From NCBI GenBank assembly GCA_902777835.1, contig CACYVC010000019.1:1-56902 (forward strand): 56,902 nt of DNA. Direction: 5' to 3'. Source of the DNA: an uncultured Bacteroidales bacterium. GTDB lineage: Bacteria; Bacteroidota; Bacteroidia; Bacteroidales; Muribaculaceae. Shown piece by piece: positions 25,853 through 34,000 of this stretch. The position numbers were made by a program, and so were the translations under genes. The stretch's first letter is position 1. The number at the start of each line of letters is the position of its first letter. The notes under the pieces were generated by a model. That model saw only the letters and a program-made list of their open reading frames with translations. It was not told where the DNA came from and did not search any database.

Positions 25853-25860
25853 TAACTTTG
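25853..25860 (+). promoter_or_regulatory. -7 box for the lipoprotein gene at 25891
   Basis: TAACTTTG at the right edge of repeat copy D, 30 nt before the ATG at 25891. It also argues against the GTG-type start at 25858. Confidence 0.5.
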
Positions 25861-25890
25861 CCGAGTATTAACACTAAAACAATTTATGAT

Positions 25891-26409
25891 ATGAAAAAGA
25901 TCTCATTTTTATCTTTAGCGCTGATTTGCTGCGTTTTCATGGGATTGTCGCTCACTGCCTGCGGTGATGACGAACCAATTATTTCTAACAATGTGCAGAA
26001 AACCGAGTTGACCACTCCTCTTTTCATGTATGAGAAACCCAGCACCGATTTCGTAAGTGCAATTACCAATGGCTTTACTTTCTGGTCGTTTAGCGATAAC
26101 AAGGCTGCCGAGTGCTCTATTGTGCTTGTTAATACTAAACCTCATCTTCGTTGCAATCGTTATGAGGAAAGCTGGAGTCTTGCCGACGGAAGACTTAACA
26201 TTGGCAGCAGCAACTTCACTATTACTAAGATTGATGCTTTAGGAGTTAAGGCCTATTTGTTTGGAAATAAAACCTATTTTGCTTCCAACATGAGTGTGCT
26301 AGGTGTCAAAGCCGAAGATCTCTTTACTAAAGGCTTTACTAAAGAGCGCCTGTGGCAAGTTATTAATAAGGCAAATGCTTCTGGTAATTTTGAGCCACTG
26401 AGTGAATGA
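25891..26409 (+). CDS. Hypothetical lipoprotein
   Basis: A protein of 172 residues with a clear lipoprotein signal (MKKISFLSLALICCVFMG, lipobox LTAC before GDDEP). The mature part is mostly beta-rich. I recognise no domain. It may be one of the many small calycin-like lipoproteins of the phylum, but that is a guess. Upstream candidate starts overlap the promoter box, so 25891 is preferred. A terminator follows 57 nt after the stop. Three 8-nt repeats (TGAGTGAA, TGAGTTAA, TGAGTTAA) straddle the stop codon. Confidence 0.75.
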   Translation: MKKISFLSLALICCVFMGLSLTACGDDEPIISNNVQKTELTTPLFMYEKPSTDFVSAITNGFTFWSFSDNKAAECSIVLVNTKPHLRCNRYEESWSLADGRLNIGSSNFTITKIDALGVKAYLFGNKTYFASNMSVLGVKAEDLFTKGFTKERLWQVINKANASGNFEPLSE

Positions 26410-26465
26410 GTTAATGAGTTAAAGAGGCTATAGATGCCAGATTCCGATTTTTTATCATTTGATTT

Positions 26466-26497
26466 AAAGCTATCACACTTACTGTGGTAGCTTTTTT
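26466..26497 (+). terminator. Terminator of the lipoprotein gene
   Basis: A stem of AAAGCTATCACA with TGTGGTAGCTTT (one wobble pair), a 5-nt loop, and a T-run. Confidence 0.8.
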
Positions 26498-26605
26498 CAT
26501 TGTGTCAATAACTAAAATTCTTAAAAAAATGTAATTTTTTATCGTTTTTTCATTGTTATTTATATCTTTGCAGTCCTGCTATGGAAACATGACGGAAAAC
26601 GAGTA

Positions 26606-27622
26606 ATGAATTTAAAGAGTAAAATACAATCAATTAAGTTGGGTTGGGCATTGGTTATGTGCCTTGTGTTGGCGTGCGTGGGCACTCCGTCATGGGCAAT
26701 TACTGCACCTGAGGATCCCGCGATTTACAGTTTTGCTCTTGATGATCCCTCTTTTCCTAAAGATACTGTAGATGCTCAACTTAGGGCTTTGAGCGCCGAG
26801 GCATGGATTATGATTGATGCCGAAACTGGCACCGAGCTTAGCAGCAAGAATCCCGACAAACGCATGTATCCCGCTAGCCTGACAAAGATGATGACCTGCA
26901 TCCTGGCATGTGAGAGCGGGCGCCTGTCCGAGATAGTCACAATCAGCGCTGCAGCCGCCGCTACCGAGTACGGCAATGTTAGGAAGGGCGAGAAATATGT
27001 GCTTCGCGACTTGTTGTATCGCGCTATGCTTCCTAGCGACAATGGTGCAGCTTATGCGATAGGAGAGTTCCTTGCTGCTCCCGATTCAGTGCCTTTTGCC
27101 GACCTTATGAACAAAAAGGCAAGGGAGCTGGGTATGAAAAACACACATTTTGTAAATGCTCATGGTCTGCCCAATGAGAATCATTACACAACTGCTCGCG
27201 ACATGATGAAGTTGGAGCAGTATTGCATGGAAAATAAAGACTTTGCTGAGATAGTTTCCAACTCCACTCGCGATATCACCACAACAACAGGCAAAAAGAT
27301 ACACCTTAAAAGCACCAATCGCCTCTTTGGCCGATATGATGGCTGCATTGGTGTTAAGACCGGCACCACACGCGCAGCAGGTGGGTGCTTGGCGTCGGCC
27401 GTGGTGCGTGATGGGGTGAAGCTCTATCTTGTGCTGCTCAAGTGCACACCAGCGCGTCAGCGCACCGATGAGTCGATAGTTCTTTATGACAAGGGCTTTG
27501 AGATGATGAAGACCATTGCTGCAAAGAAGAAGAAAAAGCAGCGTGAGAGTCGTGGCAACGTGCCTCGCCCCAAGAAAAATGTTTATAATCATCATGAAGT
27601 GCCTTCGCCCAAGAAGAAATAG
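26606..27622 (+). CDS. D-alanyl-D-alanine carboxypeptidase (PBP5/DacF-like)
   Basis: An S11-family penicillin-binding protein of 338 residues that removes the terminal D-Ala of peptidoglycan stem peptides in the periplasm. Motifs: Ser91-x-x-Lys94 in ASLTKM, Ser144-Asp-Asn146 in LPSDNGA, and Lys251-Thr-Gly in VKTGTT. A signal peptide is cut near SWAIT. The C-terminus is a Lys-rich tail (KKKKKQRESR) rather than the usual amphipathic anchor and PBP5 C-terminal domain, so membrane attachment would differ. A TATCTTTG -7 box at 26563-26570 supports the start. Confidence 0.93.
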   Translation: MNLKSKIQSIKLGWALVMCLVLACVGTPSWAITAPEDPAIYSFALDDPSFPKDTVDAQLRALSAEAWIMIDAETGTELSSKNPDKRMYPASLTKMMTCILACESGRLSEIVTISAAAAATEYGNVRKGEKYVLRDLLYRAMLPSDNGAAYAIGEFLAAPDSVPFADLMNKKARELGMKNTHFVNAHGLPNENHYTTARDMMKLEQYCMENKDFAEIVSNSTRDITTTTGKKIHLKSTNRLFGRYDGCIGVKTGTTRAAGGCLASAVVRDGVKLYLVLLKCTPARQRTDESIVLYDKGFEMMKTIAAKKKKKQRESRGNVPRPKKNVYNHHEVPSPKKK

Positions 27623-27667
27623 TTGAGGCTGGAGTGCTAGAGTCACCCTTTTTTGCGATTAAAATAA

Positions 27668-28060
27668 TCAGAATTGTGGCACAGGCTGCAATTCTCTTTG
27701 TTTATTATTGCCGCTTTTCTTCTTGCTCTTGTCTTTAGAGGATTTTTTCTCCTTCTTTTTTGACGATTGTGACGACGATTTCTTATCCTTTTTATCTTTG
27801 TCGTTGCTGTTCTTCTTGCCCTTTTTGTTGCTTTTTTTCTTGTCCTTTTTGTCGTCTTTGTTCTTCTCTCGAGGCTTGCTCTTCTCAGCTTTCTCTACAT
27901 ATTCGTTCAGGCTCTTGGCGTCTTGTGAGTTTACATCGCTTGACGAGCATTTCCTCTCAATAGCAACAGCAACGAGCAGCACCACAATAAACAGCGCTAC
28001 GATCCATGCACCCGCGCGTTCTTGCTTTGACATCGAGAAGAAATCAGAGAGTTTGCCCAT
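27668..28060 (-). CDS. Single-pass membrane protein with long Lys/Ser-rich tail
   Basis: A protein of 130 residues. The first 20 are cytoplasmic-like, followed by one membrane helix (AGAWIVALFIVVLLVAVAIE, about 16-35) and then about 90 residues composed mostly of Lys, Ser, Asp and Asn. The tail is certainly disordered. Related small proteins with this N-terminus (FFSMSKQERAG) are found in Bacteroidales beside other genes, where the tail varies. Function unknown; a very basic periplasmic tail could touch peptidoglycan or LPS, but this is speculation. It converges with the carboxypeptidase gene. Confidence 0.7.
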   Translation of the reverse strand: MGKLSDFFSMSKQERAGAWIVALFIVVLLVAVAIERKCSSSDVNSQDAKSLNEYVEKAEKSKPREKNKDDKKDKKKSNKKGKKNSNDKDKKDKKSSSQSSKKKEKKSSKDKSKKKSGNNKQRELQPVPQF

Positions 28061-28272
28061 TTTATTATTTTTTTATGTGCTTTTTATACTGCAAAAATAT
28101 TAATTATTGCACAAACCGTCAAGCGGGTTTTGACTATAAGCTTATTTTTCTTCCAAAAAAATAAAAAATTAGGCTAAAATGATAACTGTTAGGAGAAAAA
28201 TGATTATTTTTGTGGGCTTTTATTCCATTGTGGATAGATTGCCTTAATTCAAATATTGACCATTAACATATA

Positions 28273-28767
28273 ATGAAGAGAATTTTAAATATAATTCCTG
28301 CGGGAACATTTTCGATAATTGCGACAGTGCTAGTTGTTTATTTGCTACTTATGCCATCTGCCGATGTGGAAAATTCGTGGCTGTCGTGGTTTAAATTCAA
28401 GAATTCAGATAAGGTTGCTCATTTCTTATTGTTTTTTTTCTTGAACCTGACCTATCTTTATGATTACTCTAAATATAGGAATCCTCACCACACAAACCTT
28501 AATATAGAGCTGGCACTCACAGTTTTTGCAGCGATGCTTGGACTGCTCACAGAGTCTTGCCAGCTTGCAATGGATGCGGGTCGTGATTTTAGCGAGTTTG
28601 ATATTATTGCCGATGCGCTTGGAGCATTCGCCGCTTTAGGGGCGATGCGCTGGTTTGGGGGGCATGTGCTACGCAAATATGTGTTTGAGCGCCGTCGCCA
28701 TCGTCATCACCGTCGCCACCATCACCACCATTCAGAATCATCGGGTGAGGCTTCTCAGAATGGATAG
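28273..28767 (+). CDS. VanZ family membrane protein with His-rich tail
   Basis: A protein of 164 residues with four membrane helices. The conserved VanZ features are the DKVAHFLLFF segment near 45-54, and SEFDIIADALGAFAA near 107-121. The last 35 residues are Arg/His-rich, including five His in a row, and are likely cytoplasmic. VanZ-like proteins have unclear functions; some alter glycopeptide resistance. A TATTTTTG -7 box lies at 28205-28212. The gene's 3' end overlaps the convergent tamA-like gene by 13 nt. Confidence 0.85.
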   Translation: MKRILNIIPAGTFSIIATVLVVYLLLMPSADVENSWLSWFKFKNSDKVAHFLLFFFLNLTYLYDYSKYRNPHHTNLNIELALTVFAAMLGLLTESCQLAMDAGRDFSEFDIIADALGAFAALGAMRWFGGHVLRKYVFERRRHRHHRRHHHHHSESSGEASQNG

Positions 28768-31061
28768 CCGATGGCGATATGGAACGCTAGTCCATCTCCA
28801 AACTTTGGAATGTTGAAATATCCCTTTTTACCGGTGTCATAGGGCGCGTGCAGGGCAATGCCAAGGTCGGCGCGCAGGACTATCATGTCCATGTCAAATC
28901 TCAATCCCACACCAGTGTTGAGCGCCAGTTCCTTAAAGAAGTTCTTGCCATTGAGCTTGCCGCCTGGTCGGAAGGAATCTTCTTTCAGCAGCCACACGTT
29001 ACCAGCATCAATAAATACAGCGCCTTTCAAATAACCGAATAATGGCAGTCGATACTCTAAGTTAGTCTCAAACTTGAATGTGCCAGTCTGGTCATAGTAA
29101 GAATTTCTGTCAAGAATTTGCGGTCGATAGCTTCCTGGACCTACCGACCTCACGGCAAAGCCGCGAAGAGAGTTGGAGCCGCCTATGTGGAATTGTTCCA
29201 TGTAGGGCACCTCTTCGGAGTTGCCGTAGGCATGTGCAGCACCAACGAAAACCCTCGCCACCAATTTGTGCTCTCCAAAAAGAAATCTCGTCCATACCAA
29301 TTGCGTGTGGGCTTTAATGAATTGCGAGAAATAAGTGTAAAGGATGTGCATGTCGCCTTTCTCTACCCCACATGCTTTCCAAATCAGGTAGCACAGGTTG
29401 CCAGCTTCGGAGACTGTGGTTGACCACACGAGGTTGTTTTTGCCAAAGGAGCGGTCAAGGGTATAGGTGTAACTCATTTGCGGGATGAAAACATCATCGA
29501 AACTTTGTGCTATGGCTCGGTTGTCGAAATATGCCGAGTCAAAAGCAACAGTGGTGCTCAGCAGGTTGGAGTAGGTTAACTTAAATGGGGTGAGTTTGTG
29601 CTGAGAGTATTTTCTGGAGTGCCATTCCCACGTCATGTCGGCACTCACGCGAGCCATTTTGAAGAAGTTGGGGCGATTCATGAAACCACCGCCTATTGAG
29701 AACTTTGTCCAGTTGGTATATCGCCTTGCTCTATCGATAAATTTAGGAGCAATGAGCCTAGGGATGGATAACCCAATATCGAGACCCACTTCGTAGCTGT
29801 TGAAGTCGGAACTCTTGTAGGCATTTCCTTTGCCCGTTTGCCATTCGTAAGAAGCGGTCAAGTCGGCGCTAAGTTGCTCTGCACCTCCAAAAATGTTCTT
29901 GTGCTTGATTCCAAGTCCAAGCCCTGGCCCGATAAAGCTGGATGTTTTAGTTGTAGCCTTTGCCTCCACTTTCAGCTCAAGTGGCTTGTCGAGGGTGCAT
30001 GTGATGTCAAGGTCGATGAGCCCATAGCCATTTGCAAGAATCGTGTCGCGAGGCACTGCTTGGATGTTGATGTTGCTGAAGATGCCAGTTCGAGCGAGAT
30101 ACATCTGAATCAAGTCCATGTTTCCCACGCGGAAAGGTCGTCCTTTTCTTCCTCTAATACACGAGTTAATCAAGTTGTCGCTTATGTGGACAGGCTGCAT
30201 CTTTATTATTGTGCAGTATTTTGCTACAACCGTATCGGGTATGCCTCCCATCATTTGATCGTCAACCCTTACAGTGATATTATTGGACAGAAACCTTGTG
30301 TAGGCTTGATTGGGGATATTTGCCGATTTTATGAGCTGCATGTTTATGACACCTTTCTGAGTCACGCTGTCGGCAAGATATTCTATATACTCAGGTCTGA
30401 AGAAATAGTAGCCTCTGTTTCGTAGTTGGTTGGCGATGTCAATTCTCACGTTATTGAGCGAGTCAAGGCAATATCTGCTTCCTGTCTTGAAGTATTTGTT
30501 GTTACGAGCCACCGAGTCGATGACATTGGTTAGAGGATTGTCTTCGTTGATGTAAGAGATATCACCTAAAGTGTAAGGGGCTCTCACATTAACTTCGTAG
30601 GTGATTTTTGCTTTTTTCTTATTCTTGTCGCTATAGTTTAGTGAATATGATGACTGAGAGTCGAAATAGCCGTTGCTCTTTAGCAACTCATTGATCATAT
30701 TGACGCGTGTCTCGGGGCGGACGCGGCTGATGAGCACGGGCTTTGCTACGAGCTTCTTGTATAGCCAGCCTTTAAGGCCTTTGGAGTTTTCGTCCCAGTG
30801 GTTATATACCCAAAGACCAATGGGGAATGGTGAGCGTATGTATGGTGAATAGAGAGGGTTGTTGGGCTTTACATTAACAGCAGAGAAGATAAGGTCTTTC
30901 ACGTTGGGGTCAATCTTGATGCTGTCGGGCTGGTTATATTGAATGGTTTTGACTCCTGTATAAAGCACCTCTCCCTCGCCGAGCCTGCTGGTAGTAGAGC
31001 AAGCGGTGAAGATTGCCATCAATGAGAGAAAAGTCAATATTTTAGTAAAGTATCTTATCAT
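28755..31061 (-). CDS. tamA: TamA/BamA-like outer membrane protein, lipoprotein
   Basis: An outer-membrane Omp85 protein of 768 residues with a lipobox (FTAC, Cys21), as is typical of the Bacteroidota TamA-like lineage. POTRA-like repeats fill about residues 35-360, and the surface-antigen barrel follows. The barrel carries the conserved FHIGGSNSLRGF segment (the GxxxRGF-type motif) and ends in FHIAIGYPF with a terminal aromatic. It lies 12 nt downstream of tamB in the same direction, so the two form an operon. The pair is thought to move lipids or assemble proteins between inner and outer membrane. Confidence 0.92.
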   Translation of the reverse strand: MIRYFTKILTFLSLMAIFTACSTTSRLGEGEVLYTGVKTIQYNQPDSIKIDPNVKDLIFSAVNVKPNNPLYSPYIRSPFPIGLWVYNHWDENSKGLKGWLYKKLVAKPVLISRVRPETRVNMINELLKSNGYFDSQSSYSLNYSDKNKKKAKITYEVNVRAPYTLGDISYINEDNPLTNVIDSVARNNKYFKTGSRYCLDSLNNVRIDIANQLRNRGYYFFRPEYIEYLADSVTQKGVINMQLIKSANIPNQAYTRFLSNNITVRVDDQMMGGIPDTVVAKYCTIIKMQPVHISDNLINSCIRGRKGRPFRVGNMDLIQMYLARTGIFSNINIQAVPRDTILANGYGLIDLDITCTLDKPLELKVEAKATTKTSSFIGPGLGLGIKHKNIFGGAEQLSADLTASYEWQTGKGNAYKSSDFNSYEVGLDIGLSIPRLIAPKFIDRARRYTNWTKFSIGGGFMNRPNFFKMARVSADMTWEWHSRKYSQHKLTPFKLTYSNLLSTTVAFDSAYFDNRAIAQSFDDVFIPQMSYTYTLDRSFGKNNLVWSTTVSEAGNLCYLIWKACGVEKGDMHILYTYFSQFIKAHTQLVWTRFLFGEHKLVARVFVGAAHAYGNSEEVPYMEQFHIGGSNSLRGFAVRSVGPGSYRPQILDRNSYYDQTGTFKFETNLEYRLPLFGYLKGAVFIDAGNVWLLKEDSFRPGGKLNGKNFFKELALNTGVGLRFDMDMIVLRADLGIALHAPYDTGKKGYFNIPKFGDGLAFHIAIGYPF

Positions 31062-31073
31062 CTTGCTGAGAAA

Positions 31074-34000
31074 TTACTGTTTAGAATTGGTGCTTGCTGG
31101 TTTTGGCGAGTTGTCGGTATTGACACCTTGTTGAAGGTCGTTTTCTTGTTGCGGCTCTTCTTTTTTAGACTTATACTTCCACTTGAACAGGTCTTTTAAT
31201 GATGACAGCTTGTGTTTCATCACGAAACTGATTCCTGTTACTGTCACTTCACCTTCAAGGATACTTTCCAGGCCTCTATGCCTGAATAGCCTGAGGTATC
31301 TTGTGCCAGTAGGATTGAGAAGGTACTCAAACGAGATGTCACTTATAAGGTTTTGTGAGAAGTTCTGCTCGCTCGTCGCCTCGGTGGAGTATTCACCTCC
31401 CACAGCAATCTTGAATCTCTCTCCAAACAATGTTTTCGACAACCGGTAGCTGTAGCTGGTTTCTAGCCTGCTGCCTTTTTGAGTTCCTTCATATTGGTTG
31501 ATGCCAAACGAGAGGTCAACACCCTTTAGATTGTTGGCAGTCCAGTTGTTTATTTGAGATTGCAAGAACGAGAAGAGCGCACCAGTCGTTGAGAAGTCGC
31601 CAGTGGGCATTGAACCAGAGTAGGAGTTGTAAAGAAGCAGGTTGATGGCAGTTTGTGAACGTTGTGTTTCGGTCAAGGTTTGCAGCTCGCTCTCCACTGT
31701 GGCGTCGTTCTTTGCTTCCAGGTCAATCTTGAGGTCGATGTTGCTGAGGGTGTTCTTGAGCTCAGCTATGATGTCGAAGTCAACGAGCCTCGAGCCACTG
31801 CCGTTGGTGTTGTTCACGCTGGTTCTAACGCTATTGGTTGCTTTTAGGTTGAGCTGCGGGTTGAGCATTTCGCCGTTCCAAGTTAGGCTGCTTCCTTCCA
31901 CAAGGTTGAAGATCTTTTGGCTGATTACTGGTGGAGTGTATCTAACAACGCCCGAGGAGATGGTGTAAGTTCCTGAGAGGTGGTCTTTACCTGCAAAGTC
32001 GAGTAGGTATCTAAGACTTCCTGAGCCATCAACCGAAACCCTGTCTTTTCCTTCGGGTTGTAGGAATGCGTTGATTTTTGCGCCTTTCTCCACGTCGATG
32101 TTTACAAGAACATTAAGTGCCGAAGGCGTTGTTCCGCCAGTGATGATGGTCTCGTTGAGCCACGTGGTGTCGTTGGGATTGATAAATGTTACCATTCCTT
32201 CTGTGGCGCTGTTGTTTACTATCGAGTTTATGTCGTCTTGCATCACGTAGGTGATGTTAGAGCCTGCTAGCAGTTTTGCATCTGCATTGACAGCAGTGAG
32301 ATTGTTTCGTGACCTGACGCTGCCATCAATGTCGATGAAACCATTACCAAAAATTTCAGAGAAGCGCTTTTGAGTGCTACCGAAGAATTGTATGTTTTTG
32401 CCTTTAATGTCAAGGTCCATCTTGATGTCATCAAACGACCTGAAATCTACCGAGCCATTGAGTCTCGCTGCGTTGTTGTTGAGTCCAAAGATTTCGTAGT
32501 TGTCAAATTCAATAACATTGTCGTTGATGTCGATTTGCTTTTCCGACAGGCGCAATGAACTGCCATATCTAGGCAGTTTCACATAGGCGGTATCGCTCAC
32601 GAGGAAGCCATTCACAAGTGGGTTGTCGAGTGAGCCGTCAACCGTGAGCTCACCATTGGCAAAGCCATCGAGCATAACCATTCTTCCTGGAATAAGAGGA
32701 GATATCTTTCTTATCGGGAACTTGTTGAGATCAACTTTCACGTTCAATGGGCTTGTTGCCGTGCTGTCGTTAAGAGCGCCATAGGCAACGGCAACATCCG
32801 AGCCGTCGATATTGAGATTGGCGGTGATGTTGGTGCTTGATGTTCGTGGGTCGATAGTGAGATTGGTTTTCATCTTGAAATCGCCCTCTGGCATACGGTT
32901 GTAAGTGAATTTGCGCAGCTCGAGTTCTCCATCACCTTCAAAGTTGCGACCGTCGTAGGAGAGTGCAATATCAGCATCCATGATACCCGATACCGACTCT
33001 AGCGAAGGCACAATATTTGTCCACTCCTCGATTCTGAAGTTCTTGATGTTGGCAAGTATGTTTTGCTTCCCTGCTACCTGTATCGGGTCGGTTTTAAGAG
33101 AAATGAGGCTAGAGTCTCTTTCAAGGGTTATATCGGCCTCAAGTCGCTTTTCGCCAAAGTCAAGTTTCACATAGTTCTCGTCATTGAGGTTCCATTGCTT
33201 GTAGGCAATGATTGGCTGATGGGGCATGATGTTGGCCGAGATGATGGAGTCTTGAATTAAAGCGTTAATTCCCAAGTGATACCCCGTCTCTTTGTCAATG
33301 TTCTTTTGGCTGAGGAGCATATTCATATTCGAGCCCTTTGCCGAGCCGGCAATATCCACTTGAGCCATATCGTCCCATGACCCTTTTTTGTTTTCCATGT
33401 GCAAGTTGTAGCCAATCGTCTTATCTACTTCCACGATGTTGAAAACCAGTTGGTCAATGACATGAGAGCCATATCCCAGATTATTGGCCATGGCATGAGC
33501 GTTGAGCGTGGAGTCCTTGCTTATGTCGGCCTGCAAATCCCTGAAGTCGATGTCCCATTTTCCCACGTAACGTTGAATGACACCTCTGGGGCCCATCTTC
33601 ATTTTCAGGTTGAACTGCGGCACCTCATCGGCGATTTCATTCACGTTAAGGTCAACCTTCTTGTATTGACGTTTTGCTATCTCGATGCACCGGTCAAACC
33701 CCTTCATCAAATCATTTACGCTGTGAGGAGAGTTGAAATCGACATAATTGCTCTGCTCATTGAAACTAAATGATGATGAATTGTTGTTGAAGTCGAATGC
33801 GACATCGGCTTTCTCGGTGTAGAAGCGCTCGTCATCAATAGTCCAATTCAGTTCATCAAGCGACATGGTGCCTTGATATTCATTGGTCTTGAGGTTGAAT
33901 TGCCCATGCATCTCGATGTCGCCGCTTCCGTTGCATGGCACATCCATTATGTTTAATGCCTGCAAGTCTAGATCTCGGATGTTGCCTTTGAGGTTGACGT

